From the NCBI RefSeq assembly GCF_900109745.1, contig NZ_FOAV01000007.1:248001-312000 (forward strand): DNA of 64,000 bases. The letters are read 5' to 3'. The position numbers and the translations under genes are program-made. Positions 1-7,770 of this stretch are shown here, in pieces. The notes under the pieces were generated by a model, which was not told where the DNA came from, ran no database searches, and saw nothing but the letters and a program-made list of their open reading frames with translations. Each line of letters opens with the position of its first letter. Within the stretch, counting starts at the first letter, position 1. The DNA is from Roseateles sp. YR242 (GTDB lineage: Bacteria; Pseudomonadota; Gammaproteobacteria; Burkholderiales; Burkholderiaceae_C).

Positions 1-234
1 CACTTTCAACATGTGCAGGTAACCCTCGTGAGAGCCAGTACCCAGGTATTCGTGGAGCACTAACAGCGCGTCGGTCCCCTCGCACCCGAGTGCTTGCATG
101 GTTCCCAACCACCTCGAGGCAGTGTTCAATTCGCCGGTGCCGAGGGTGTGAGAATTCGGGGCCCTGGGGGCAGTCGCGCTAGCGCTCACCTCCGGGTCGA
201 GCATGGGTGAGGAATGGGACGGCGACACGAACAT
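1..234 (-). CDS. Hypothetical protein, N-terminal part (gene cut by left edge)
   Basis: An open frame of 78 codons runs from an ATG at 234 off the left edge without a stop. A strong ribosome binding site, GAGGAGA at 241-247, lies six bases upstream, which argues for a real gene. The visible N-terminus (about residues 1-40) is rich in Ser, Pro, Ala and Thr with few charged residues; after that it becomes more regular (WLGTMQALGC, ALLVLHEYLG). I do not recognise the family. The composition resembles type III secretion leaders, but that is only inference. Its neighbour across a shared upstream region is the divergent hipBA operon. The C-terminus and true length are outside the window. Confidence 0.6.
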   Translation of the reverse strand, partial: MFVSPSHSSPMLDPEVSASATAPRAPNSHTLGTGELNTASRWLGTMQALGCEGTDALLVLHEYLGTGSHEGYLHMLKV

Positions 235-418
235 GTTGACTCTCCTCGGCGGTAAGTGGCTGCGGTGGAGGATGAGTAAGGTGCTTGCTTGAGGGGTTCC
301 GCGCTCGCACGGCATCCTGGATGGCCCCACGCTGTGACGCGTGGGGAACGGACTACCGCTCGGGCTGCGGCTCCCCTCGAAATGTGGGCATCGGGCCATC
401 GAAATCAAAGCGCCACCG

Positions 419-432
419 TTTCGGAATTCAAG
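419..432 (+). promoter_or_regulatory. hip operator-like site O1
   Basis: TTTCGGAATTCAAG, centred on the palindromic core at 426/427. It is the first of four related sites before hipB, with centres 50, 49 and 50 bases apart. HipB/HipA complexes are known to repress their own operons through multiple operators; assignment to HipB here is inference from position. Confidence 0.55.
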
Positions 433-468
433 TGAATCACGAGGTACCGCCCCTCAGAACAGCGGTAG

Positions 469-482
469 TTTCGGAGTTTGAG
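469..482 (+). promoter_or_regulatory. hip operator-like site O2 (degenerate)
   Basis: TTTCGGAGTTTGAG matches O1 at 11 of 14 positions and keeps the 50-base spacing (centre 476/477). Its central palindrome is broken, so it may be a weaker site. Confidence 0.4.
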
Positions 483-517
483 GAATTAGTCGATTGGAAG
501 GTCCGAATGTGGCATCA

Positions 518-531
518 TTTCGGAATTCAAG
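518..531 (+). promoter_or_regulatory. hip operator-like site O3
   Basis: TTTCGGAATTCAAG, identical to O1, centred at 525/526. It sits 52 bases before the hipB start, where promoter elements or the transcription start would be expected. Confidence 0.55.
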
Positions 532-567
532 AAATTTTCCGCTAAGACAGGCCTTGGTCATCGACAT

Positions 568-583
568 CTTGGGAATTCCGAAA
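568..583 (-). promoter_or_regulatory. hip operator-like site O4 overlapping the hipB start
   Basis: CTTGGGAATTCCGAAA is the same motif in inverted orientation with a perfect GGAATTCC core centred at 575/576. Its last A is the first base of the hipB ATG, so a bound repressor would cover the ribosome binding region in DNA. No good Shine-Dalgarno sequence is seen before hipB. Confidence 0.55.
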
Positions 584-876
584 TGAACGCAAGCACCTCC
601 TCTGAGTTAATGCGCATCACGGGTCCAGCCGACCTGGGGCCAGCCATTCGCGCGCGTCGCCGCGAGCAATCACTTCGGATCGATGACGCGGCTTCTCTGA
701 CCGGCGTCTCTGTCGATCTACTGTCCCGCCTGGAAAACGGCAAGGGGTCGGTCCGGCTCGACAAACTGCTGGGCGTGCTCGATGGACTGGGGCTGATGCT
801 CGTGCTTGGCCCCAAGGACCATCCGTGGATGCAGGCGACGGCGCGCCCGCAGGCCACTCCCCCTGAGCAGTCATGA
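583..876 (+). CDS. hipB: HipB-type antitoxin, XRE-family repressor
   Basis: A 97-residue protein with a Cro/C1-type helix-turn-helix at about residues 20-75 (LGPAIRARRREQ, DLLSRLENGKG). It ends in a short Pro/Gln-rich tail. Followed by hipA with a four-base ATGA overlap, the standard antitoxin-first order. HipB neutralises HipA and represses the operon; the four operator-like repeats upstream, the last touching this start codon, fit such autoregulation. The ATG at 583 is chosen because the HTH begins soon after it. Confidence 0.85.
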   Translation: MNASTSSELMRITGPADLGPAIRARRREQSLRIDDAASLTGVSVDLLSRLENGKGSVRLDKLLGVLDGLGLMLVLGPKDHPWMQATARPQATPPEQS

Positions 877-2258
877 CGCCGATCCCGGGACCCGCCATGC
901 CCCACGCCTTGAACCTATGGGCCGATGGTCAGAGCGTCGCGTCCTTGGGCTATGCCTCGCTGGACGACCGTTGGTCGCTGGACTACGACCCCGACTGGGT
1001 CAAGATGCCGACGTCGTTTCCGCTGTCGCCTGCCCTGCCGCTTGAGCCACCGGTCGACGGCTACGCTGCCGGCGCCGTCAAGCGTTTCGTGGACAACCTG
1101 CTCCCCGAAGGGCGTGCGCTCGACATCACGGCGACGACCTACAAGGTGTCCAAGTCCAACATCTATGCGCTCATCAGCGCGCTGGGCACAGAGACCACGG
1201 GTGCGTTTCGCTTTTGGCCATCCGGCGAAGTCCCGCCTGCCACCACCACGACCCCGCTGCGAGAGGTGACCCGCCAGGAGTTGAACAAGCGACTGGACGA
1301 GCGCGACGACATTCCGCTGGCGGTCTGGGACGGCAAGGTGCGCATGTCTATCGCAGGTGTGCAGGACAAGCTGATGGTCTATGTGGACGGTGCCTTGGTG
1401 GAGGGGGGGCGCATGTTCCTGGTCGAGCCCCCCTTGGCGTCGACGCACATCCTCAAGCCGGAGCCCGAGCGACTCGGGACACCACATCTGGTGGTCAACG
1501 AGCACTTCTGCATGTCCTTGGCCCATCGCATGAGGCTGCCGGTGGCCGAGGTCGCCATCTACAGGACGCCGAGACCCGTCCTGGTGGTCCGTCGCTTTGA
1601 CCGCGAGGTCGTGCACAGCGACCGAGGCCAACCAGGGGTCAAGGTGAGGCGTCTGCACATCATCGACGCTTGCCAGGCATCGGACCTGCCTGCCGCCTAC
1701 AAGTACGAGCGCAACCTCGGGAGCGGAGAGCACGTGCGCAACATCCGCGAGGGCGTGAGCTTCGAGGTGCTCTTCGATCGAGTGGCGCAAACCGTTAACA
1801 AGGCTACTGCGCGCCTGACCCTGCTCAGGTGGGCGCTGTTCCAGTTCCTGATTGGCAACTGCGACGCGCATGGCAAGAACTTTTCGTTCTTTGTGCGACG
1901 CGAAGGGCTAGAGCCTGCGCCTTGGTACGACTTGGTGAGTGTGGTGCAGTACCCGGGCATCGACCAGGAGTTGGCCATGGCCTGGGGCGACGCGTTCAAG
2001 CTGGAGGAGGTGGCGGGGTTTCAGATGGCAGACTTCGCCCAGCGCTGCGGTGTCGATAGGCGTTTGCTCCACCGGGAGGCCTTGCGACTGGCCAAGCTGG
2101 CGACGACGCATGCCCCGGTGCAGGCGTTGAGTCCGGACTATGTGGACGATGGCGAGCGCGCGTTCGCCGGCCAACTTCGGGACTTCGTGCTCGGCCAAGC
2201 CGTCAAGCTGACAAAGCTCACGAGTGATGCGGCCAAGATAAAAGACGAATATCTGTAG
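873..2258 (+). CDS. hipA: HipA-type serine/threonine kinase toxin
   Basis: 461 residues, close to the size of E. coli HipA. HipA phosphorylates glutamyl-tRNA synthetase in E. coli and induces growth arrest and persistence; the target here is unknown. Visible motifs: SIAGVQDK with Ser159 in the position of the autophosphorylated P-loop serine, Lys195 in HILKP (ATP lysine), FDR near 242, the catalytic NCDAHGKNFS with Asp331 and Asn336, and YDLVS with metal-binding Asp353. All key residues are present, so the toxin looks intact. The ATG at 873 overlaps the hipB stop; a second ATG at 897 (MPHALNLW) matches the usual HipA N-terminus and may be the real start. GC and codon use are not strikingly odd. 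Confidence 0.9.
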   Translation: MTPIPGPAMPHALNLWADGQSVASLGYASLDDRWSLDYDPDWVKMPTSFPLSPALPLEPPVDGYAAGAVKRFVDNLLPEGRALDITATTYKVSKSNIYALISALGTETTGAFRFWPSGEVPPATTTTPLREVTRQELNKRLDERDDIPLAVWDGKVRMSIAGVQDKLMVYVDGALVEGGRMFLVEPPLASTHILKPEPERLGTPHLVVNEHFCMSLAHRMRLPVAEVAIYRTPRPVLVVRRFDREVVHSDRGQPGVKVRRLHIIDACQASDLPAAYKYERNLGSGEHVRNIREGVSFEVLFDRVAQTVNKATARLTLLRWALFQFLIGNCDAHGKNFSFFVRREGLEPAPWYDLVSVVQYPGIDQELAMAWGDAFKLEEVAGFQMADFAQRCGVDRRLLHREALRLAKLATTHAPVQALSPDYVDDGERAFAGQLRDFVLGQAVKLTKLTSDAAKIKDEYL

Positions 2259-2323
2259 GGCCAGAAATCTACCAGACCGCTATGCACGCGCTGCGTACCC
2301 GCTGCCTACCGGCATCCCAAACG

Positions 2324-2356
2324 AAAAACGGCGACCACTTTCGTGATCGCCGTTTC
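2324..2356 (-). terminator. Bidirectional rho-independent terminator between hipA and tRNA-Phe
   Basis: A hairpin with nine-base outer arms (2326-2334 and 2347-2355), one mismatch, three more pairs and a TTTC loop. On the minus strand it is followed by TTTTTCGTTT, ending tRNA-Phe transcription; on the plus strand TTTCTGTTTCTG follows, so it can also end hipA. Confidence 0.75.
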
Positions 2357-2394
2357 TGTTTCTGTGAGCCACCGATGTTCAATGGCTCTTAATT

Positions 2395-2470
2395 TGGTGG
2401 CCAAGGGCGGAATCGAACCACCGACACGCGGATTTTCAATCCGCTGCTCTACCAACTGAGCTACTTGGCC
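2395..2470 (-). tRNA. tRNA-Phe (anticodon GAA)
   Basis: A 76-base cloverleaf on the minus strand. The acceptor stem GGCCAAG pairs with CTTGGCC, the CCA end is encoded (2397-2395), the anticodon loop reads TTGAAAA, and the T arm contains GGTTCGATTCC. The 3' end faces the hipBA segment and the tRNA follows ntrX on the same strand. Confidence 0.97.
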
Positions 2471-2524
2471 TTTTTTTGTCTTCGCTGCCAGCGCTGCTGA
2501 ACACCGAAGACCGCGACTATAGCA

Positions 2525-3241
2525 CTAAATTCCGCCCCCGCGCTTGTTCCGCGAAAGATCAACACCCAGCTGTTTCAACTTGCGGTACAGATGGGTGCGT
2601 TCCAGCCCCGTCTTCTCCGCCACGCGGGTCATGGAGCCATTTTCCTTGGCGAGATGGAACTCGAAGTAGCTCTTCTCGAACGCATCGCGCGCTTCACGCA
2701 GCGGGCGGTCCAGCTCAAACAGTTGTTCGGAGGCCAGCCCCTGATGCTGCACCGGGGCCGGCGCCGCCAGGCTGGGCACACCGGCCAGCGAGGTGCTCGC
2801 CGGCATCACCGGCAGCGATTCGGGGCGGATATAGCTGGGCAGGCCCACCACCGGTGCCGGCGGCGCCGGGCGCGGGGCGGTCTTCACCAGCGCCTGCTCC
2901 ACCGAACGCAGCAGCTTCTGCAGCGTGATGGGCTTTTCCAGGAAGGCCATGGCACCAAACTTGGTGGCTTCCACCGCCGTGTCGATGGTGCCGTGGCCGC
3001 TCATCATGATCACCGGCATCGTCAGCTGCCCGGTGCTGCCCCATTCCTTCAGCAACGTGACGCCATCCACATCCGGCATCCAGATGTCCAGCAGCACGAG
3101 GTCCGGCCGCGAACGCTCACGCGCAGCACGCGCCTGCTGAGCGTTTTCTGCCAGTTCGATGGTGTGCCCCTCGTCCGAGAGGATTTCTGACAGCAGGGCA
3201 CGAATGCCCAGTTCGTCGTCAACAACAAGAATGGTTGCCAT
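2525..3241 (-). CDS. ntrX: NtrX-like response regulator lacking the AAA+ domain (REC-Fis HTH)
   Basis: 238 residues: an N-terminal receiver (Asp8/Asp9, phosphoacceptor Asp52, Lys103 in EKP), a Pro/Ala-rich linker (about 120-185), and a C-terminal Fis-type HTH (about 195-232, TRVAEKTGLERTHLYRKLKQLG). Full NtrX proteins are about 450 residues with a sigma-54 AAA+ module; it is absent here, so this protein should act without ATP-driven sigma-54 remodelling, more like RegA/ActR. It starts 13 bases after ntrY stops, so the two are one operon. The pair is known from nitrogen, envelope and redox sensing; the exact signal here is not shown. Confidence 0.85.
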   Translation of the reverse strand: MATILVVDDELGIRALLSEILSDEGHTIELAENAQQARAARERSRPDLVLLDIWMPDVDGVTLLKEWGSTGQLTMPVIMMSGHGTIDTAVEATKFGAMAFLEKPITLQKLLRSVEQALVKTAPRPAPPAPVVGLPSYIRPESLPVMPASTSLAGVPSLAAPAPVQHQGLASEQLFELDRPLREARDAFEKSYFEFHLAKENGSMTRVAEKTGLERTHLYRKLKQLGVDLSRNKRGGGI

Positions 3242-3254
3242 GTATGCCTACTGT

Positions 3255-5498
3255 TCACGCGGGCCGAGGCGCGTCTGGCGCAAGGCTCGGTGCAGTCGCG
3301 AGTTTTGAAAATGATAACGAAACTTGCGCACCTATCGGGGCCTGATCGGCGTCACCTGCAGGATGAAGATTGATCAAACGGATGCGGGCCCCGTGCTCAT
3401 CTGCGATTTTCTTCACCACGGCCAGTCCCAAGCCCGTGCCTTTGGCCTTGGTCGTGACGTATGGCTCGAAGGCGCGGTTCAGCACCTTCTCCGCGAAGCC
3501 CGGGCCGTTGTCCGTGATGACCAGTCGCAAGGCGCGCAGTTCGCCCAGCTCGCTGAGCGCCTTCTGTGTGCGCACCGTCACGCGCCCATCCGGCCGCTCG
3601 CTGACCGCGTCCAGCGCGTTCTGCACCAGGTTGTGGATGACCTGGCGCAGCTGAGGCGCATCCCCCAGGATGAGGGGGGAGGCCAGGGTGAGATCGGCCA
3701 CCAGCCGGCCGGCCTCCTGGGCCTCGGCGTACAGCGTCAACACCTCCGTCACCAGTTCGTTCACGTCCAGCGGCGCGAGCTTGGCGGCCGGAAGGCGAGC
3801 ATAGTCGCGGAATTCATTGACCAACTGCTTCATCGCCTGCACCTGGTTCACGATGGTGCTCACGGAGCGCACCAGCATGGCCTGGTCGGTGCCTTCCAGC
3901 TTGGATTCCAGCTTGAACTGCAGCCGTTCTGCCGACAGTTGAATCGGTGTCAGCGGATTCTTGATCTCATGCGCCAGCCGTCGCGCCACCTCGCTCCAGG
4001 CGGCGGAGCGCTGGGCGGATACCACCTCGCTGATGTCGTCAAACACCACCAGGCGCGCGTCATGTGGCAGGGCCGCGCCACGCACCAGCAAGGTCAGCGT
4101 GGTCTGGTCATTGAGTTGCAGCTCGAAGGAATCCTGCCAGTGCTCGCGCTCGCCAGACTCGGGGCTCTGCAACTCGAAACGCTGCCAGATCGACTTGGCA
4201 AAGGCTTCCAGCGGCTCCAGTTCTTCCAGCCCTCGGCCCACATAGGCGGAGAGCGGCAGCCGCAGGATGCGTGTCGCCCCCGGGTTGACCGATTCAATGC
4301 GCTGATCGGCACCGAACACCAGAACGCCTGCGGTCAGGTTGTCCAGAATGGTTTGCAGGTGGGTACGAGCGCTTTCCAGTTGCGTCACGCTCTGATCGAC
4401 CTGGGCGCGGGCATCGGCCAACTGCTGGGTCATGTCCGCAAAGGAGCGGGTCAACCCGCCCAGTTCATCGCGGGAGCGGAACACCGGCTTGGCCTTCAGG
4501 TCCCCGGTAGCCACTTCCCGCATGCCCTCGGCCAGCAGCAGCAGCGGCTGCACCAGCTGGTTGGACAGGGCGACTGCCAGCAGCAATGCCGCAAACACCG
4601 CCAGGATCAGCACCAGTGTCAGTGTGCCCAGGTACATGCGCCGCAGGCCATCCCGCAGCAGCGAGCGTTGCAGATACTCCTGGTTAGCCGCCTGCACATT
4701 CAGTGCATTGCTCACCACCTTGCCGCTGATGTTGCGCACCACCATGAGGTAGCGGTCGCTGTTGGTCAGTTGCAAGGCGCTGCTGGGCAGCAGGGCAATA
4801 GCGCGGATGCGGGCTTCACCCAACGCCGCCTGCTGTTCGTCCTCCAGCCCCTCCAGCCGGGACACGACCCCGTTGGCGCGGGCCTGGCTGAGCATGGTGG
4901 AGGTGGGGCGGTCTGGAATGCCGTCGGCATCACCGCCCGCAGCCAGCAGCACCTGGCCATTCCCGCCAAGCAGGGCCACACTGCGGGCCGACAACTGGTC
5001 TCGCAGCCGTTCCAGCGCCAGTGGAGCCAACGCACTGTCTTCCCAGCGTTCCGCCGCGCTGCGGGTGCGAGCGCTGAGTTCACTGCGCGCGTTGTCCAGC
5101 GTGTCCTGGCCCAGCGCCAGGCCCGCCTCCAGCGCACTCGCCAGCCGCTGGTCAAACAGGCTCTCGATGCTGCGGTTCACGAACTGGTAGGAGACCGTGT
5201 AGATCAGCACCCCCGGCACCACGCCGACAAATGCAAAGATGCCGGCCAGCTTCAGCAGCAGGCGGCTGCCGAAGCGCCCGCGCTTCACACGAAGCGCCAA
5301 GCGCGCGCCGGCCACACCAATGACGATGATCAGTGCGGTGGCCACCGCCACGTTCACCCAGAACAGCCAGACGTAGTGACGCTCCAGGAAGCCGCGCTGC
5401 GCGGTCGTGCTGATGGACAGCAGGAAGGCCAGCATGCCGCTGGCGCCCGCAATGGCCACCACCGAAATCAGCCAGGCCAGGCGTGCCGCTTTGGTCAC
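3255..5498 (-). CDS. ntrY: NtrY-type sensor histidine kinase
   Basis: 747 residues, membrane bound. Transmembrane segments lie near 7-29, 43-66, 83-104 and 288-312, with a periplasmic loop of about 180 residues. A HAMP domain follows (about 312-362), then PAS (about 380-490), HisKA with His510 in ARRLAHEIKNPL, and an HATPase with the N box at about 621-631, NGPGF near 664 and GTGLGL at 688-693. It would autophosphorylate and pass phosphate to the adjacent short NtrX. The start is GTG with AAGGA nine bases upstream. Confidence 0.92.
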   Translation of the reverse strand: MTKAARLAWLISVVAIAGASGMLAFLLSISTTAQRGFLERHYVWLFWVNVAVATALIIVIGVAGARLALRVKRGRFGSRLLLKLAGIFAFVGVVPGVLIYTVSYQFVNRSIESLFDQRLASALEAGLALGQDTLDNARSELSARTRSAAERWEDSALAPLALERLRDQLSARSVALLGGNGQVLLAAGGDADGIPDRPTSTMLSQARANGVVSRLEGLEDEQQAALGEARIRAIALLPSSALQLTNSDRYLMVVRNISGKVVSNALNVQAANQEYLQRSLLRDGLRRMYLGTLTLVLILAVFAALLLAVALSNQLVQPLLLLAEGMREVATGDLKAKPVFRSRDELGGLTRSFADMTQQLADARAQVDQSVTQLESARTHLQTILDNLTAGVLVFGADQRIESVNPGATRILRLPLSAYVGRGLEELEPLEAFAKSIWQRFELQSPESGEREHWQDSFELQLNDQTTLTLLVRGAALPHDARLVVFDDISEVVSAQRSAAWSEVARRLAHEIKNPLTPIQLSAERLQFKLESKLEGTDQAMLVRSVSTIVNQVQAMKQLVNEFRDYARLPAAKLAPLDVNELVTEVLTLYAEAQEAGRLVADLTLASPLILGDAPQLRQVIHNLVQNALDAVSERPDGRVTVRTQKALSELGELRALRLVITDNGPGFAEKVLNRAFEPYVTTKAKGTGLGLAVVKKIADEHGARIRLINLHPAGDADQAPIGAQVSLSFSKLATAPSLAPDAPRPA

Positions 5499-5573
5499 AG
5501 GTGGGAGTCCTTCAGGGTCGGGTCCACGGGGGCAGGAACAGTCTGTCGCGGCGCAATGGGAGGTCGAGGCCTG

Positions 5574-6188
5574 TCAGGGCTGCGGTCGGTTGGGCGGCGG
5601 CGTGGCGGGCACATCCAGGTTGAGCTGCAGCAAGCGCTCCACCGACAAGGCCCATCCCTGCCCGGCACCCAGGCCAATCTGCATCGGACGGGGCAACTGA
5701 CTGGTGTCGAGTTTGTAGCTGAACTCGACGTAATAGTGGCCATCGTCTTCGATGTCCTTGCCATCCGCCACCCGCCAGCCGGAAACACCGCGCAGGGAGG
5801 CCACGGCCTCGCCGAGCGTGTCATAACTCTGGTGCAGGCCGCCGGTGCTGACGCGGTATTGGCGGGTCAGGGGTTGCCAGGTCAGGCGCCAGGTGCGGGT
5901 GGCCTGGGCCACGCGGGCATCGCGCCAGTACCAGCGGTTGCGCAGCACCTGCACATCCGCCACGAAATAGATGGCCACGCCTTTGAGCAGTGCGTCTTCG
6001 GCGGGCTTGGGCAGCTCGAATCGGGTGCTGAAACTCAGGGCCAGGCCGTCTTCTGCCCGTTCGGCATTGAGCTGCTGCAGCGCCACGCCCTGCGCCAGCG
6101 CCCAGGCGTGCATGGCCAGCAGGGCGCCGACCAGGGTCAGGCGCCGCAGCCAGGAGCGCAGCGAAACGAACGGGCGGAAACAGGTCAC
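5574..6188 (-). CDS. DUF4390 periplasmic protein
   Basis: 204 residues with a signal peptide (basic start, hydrophobic stretch about 15-32 ending AWALAQ). The rest matches the DUF4390 pattern as I know it: NAERAEDGLALSFSTRFELP, a central RWYWRDARVA segment and a C-terminal VEFSYKLDTSQLPRPMQIG. The function is unknown; the family commonly sits between rsmB and the ntrYX-type genes in betaproteobacteria, which is the case here. Its GTG start overlaps the rsmB stop by four bases (GTGA), so the two are translationally coupled. Confidence 0.8.
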   Translation of the reverse strand: MTCFRPFVSLRSWLRRLTLVGALLAMHAWALAQGVALQQLNAERAEDGLALSFSTRFELPKPAEDALLKGVAIYFVADVQVLRNRWYWRDARVAQATRTWRLTWQPLTRQYRVSTGGLHQSYDTLGEAVASLRGVSGWRVADGKDIEDDGHYYVEFSYKLDTSQLPRPMQIGLGAGQGWALSVERLLQLNLDVPATPPPNRPQP

Positions 6189-7567
6189 GCGGAAGGCAAC
6201 TTCTGGAGCAAGGCGTAGAAGAAGCCGTCGGTTACGGCCGCGCCGCCTCGCGGTGGGTCTTGCGAAGCATTGTCAGCGAGCGGAAGGAGGTGACCGGCTC
6301 CCCGCGCGAACTGACGCCACCGGGCGTCGCCATGGCGTTGCAAAAACGCGTCGATTTGATCCTGACCCTCCGCCTTGAAGACGGAGCACGTGGCATACAA
6401 CAGCCGTCCGCCCGGCTTGAGCAAGGGCCAAAGGGCCTCCAGCAGTTCCGCCTGGATCTTGGCCAGGGCCGGGATGTCGGTCGCCCGGCGCAGCCAGCGC
6501 ACGTCCGGATGGCGGCGCACGATGCCGGAGGCGCTGCAGGGAGCGTCCAGCAAGATGGCGTCAAAGGGCCGGCCATCCCACCACACCGCGGTATTGCGGG
6601 CATCTGCCGCCTTCACCTGGCCCTGAAGATGCAGGCGCTCCAGGTTCTGCTGCACACGCTCCAGGCGCTTGGCATCGGTATCCAACGCCAGGAGATCCAG
6701 GTGGTTGCCAGCCAATTCCTGCAGATGCGCCGTTTTGCCGCCCGGTGCAGAGCAGGCGTCCAGTACCCGTGCGCCATGGGCCAGCAGCGGCCAGGCCTCG
6801 CCTGGGGACAGGTCTTGTGGCTGCATCTGGCCCAGCAGCAGCGGGGCGGCGAGCTGGGCCGAGGCGTCCTGCACCGAGGCGTCCCCCTCGGAAAAGCCCG
6901 GCAGGGCCTGGACCGGCTTGGGTTCGTCCAGCACCAAGGCCTGGGTCCAGAGCTCACCGGCCGGGTGTGCCGAGATACCGGCCTCTGTCAGCCGTTGCTG
7001 ATAGCTGGCGGTGCTGCCCTGCGCGGGGTTGACCCGCAGTGTCATGGGCGGGCGTTGCTGATTGGCGGCCAACAGCTCGGTCCAGACGTCCGGCCAGTCC
7101 TTTTGCAATTGCTCCTGCCACCACCGGGGGTGGTTCCAGGTGGCGATCGGGTCGTCTCGCTGTGCGTCGAGCAGCGCCTCGCGCTCGCGCAGGAAACGGC
7201 GCAGTACCGCGTTCACAAAACCGGCGCTTTTGGGCGAGCGCCGCCGGGCGGCTTCCACCGCCTGGTCCACCAGGGTATGTTCCGTGTAAGCAGTCTCGCC
7301 GGGCCAGAGCAACGCCAGGCCCGTCACCAGCAACGCGTCCACCCGCGGGGGCGGCGCCTTGGGGGCCAGGCGGGCCCGGACGGCCTGCACGGCGCCAAGC
7401 CGGCGCAGCACGGTGAAACTCAGGGCCTGGGCGCCGGGGCGCACGTCGGCAGGGCACCGGGCCAGCCAATCGGTCAGGGAATGCCCATCGCGGACGGCCT
7501 GGACGGCGTCTGCGGCAGCGCTCAACAGGCGGTGCAGCGGGGGAGAGGAGGCAGGGGCGGACAACAC
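6185..7567 (-). CDS. rsmB: 16S rRNA (cytosine-967 C5) methyltransferase RsmB
   Basis: 460 residues. An N-terminal NusB-like RNA-binding domain (about 1-150) precedes a Rossmann methyltransferase domain. Motifs: SAM-binding DACSAPGGKTAHL, DAPCSASGIVRRHPDVRW with one catalytic cysteine, and YATCSVFKAEG with the second. It methylates C967 of 16S rRNA using S-adenosylmethionine in the cytoplasm. The start is taken as GTG at 7567; TTG at 7564 is possible. First gene of the rsmB-DUF4390-ntrYX series on the minus strand. Confidence 0.93.
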   Translation of the reverse strand: MLSAPASSPPLHRLLSAAADAVQAVRDGHSLTDWLARCPADVRPGAQALSFTVLRRLGAVQAVRARLAPKAPPPRVDALLVTGLALLWPGETAYTEHTLVDQAVEAARRRSPKSAGFVNAVLRRFLREREALLDAQRDDPIATWNHPRWWQEQLQKDWPDVWTELLAANQQRPPMTLRVNPAQGSTASYQQRLTEAGISAHPAGELWTQALVLDEPKPVQALPGFSEGDASVQDASAQLAAPLLLGQMQPQDLSPGEAWPLLAHGARVLDACSAPGGKTAHLQELAGNHLDLLALDTDAKRLERVQQNLERLHLQGQVKAADARNTAVWWDGRPFDAILLDAPCSASGIVRRHPDVRWLRRATDIPALAKIQAELLEALWPLLKPGGRLLYATCSVFKAEGQDQIDAFLQRHGDARWRQFARGAGHLLPLADNASQDPPRGGAAVTDGFFYALLQKLPSA

Positions 7568-7770
7568 CGCTGCAGTTTAAGGGGTGGTGGGGTCGGTCGC
7601 CTGACGCGGGCGAACCTTGTTCCAACGCCCCGCATCTCGCAATGACTTGTATTTGCAGGGACAATCACTACGCAGGCTCGTGCCCCGACGGGTCTGCGCA
7701 GCGTTCCCTCAGGGTTCCTTTTTACCGACCTTTACCTACGGGACACGGCTCGTCCGCGCACCCACGATCC

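Larger units (their letters stand above)
235..582. promoter_or_regulatory. Divergent control region between the left-edge gene and hipBA
   Basis: This 348-base stretch has no convincing gene. It holds the ribosome binding site of the left-edge gene (241-247) and, on the minus strand, GGAACC (300-295) followed after 15 bases by TTACTCA (279-273), a weak match to a HrpL-type box. Toward hipB it holds four copies of a TTTCGGAATTC-type site listed separately. An 86-codon plus-strand open frame at 285-545 overlaps these sites, has only a TTG start and looks fortuitous. Confidence 0.5.

Noticed and set aside
285-545. An 86-codon open frame before hipB
   Set aside because: Starts at TTG without a ribosome binding site, covers three of the operator-like repeats and has no recognisable content.
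3324-6218. A 964-codon plus-strand open frame opposite ntrY and the DUF4390 gene
   Set aside because: Same shadow-frame composition; the minus strand holds clear, domain-complete proteins.
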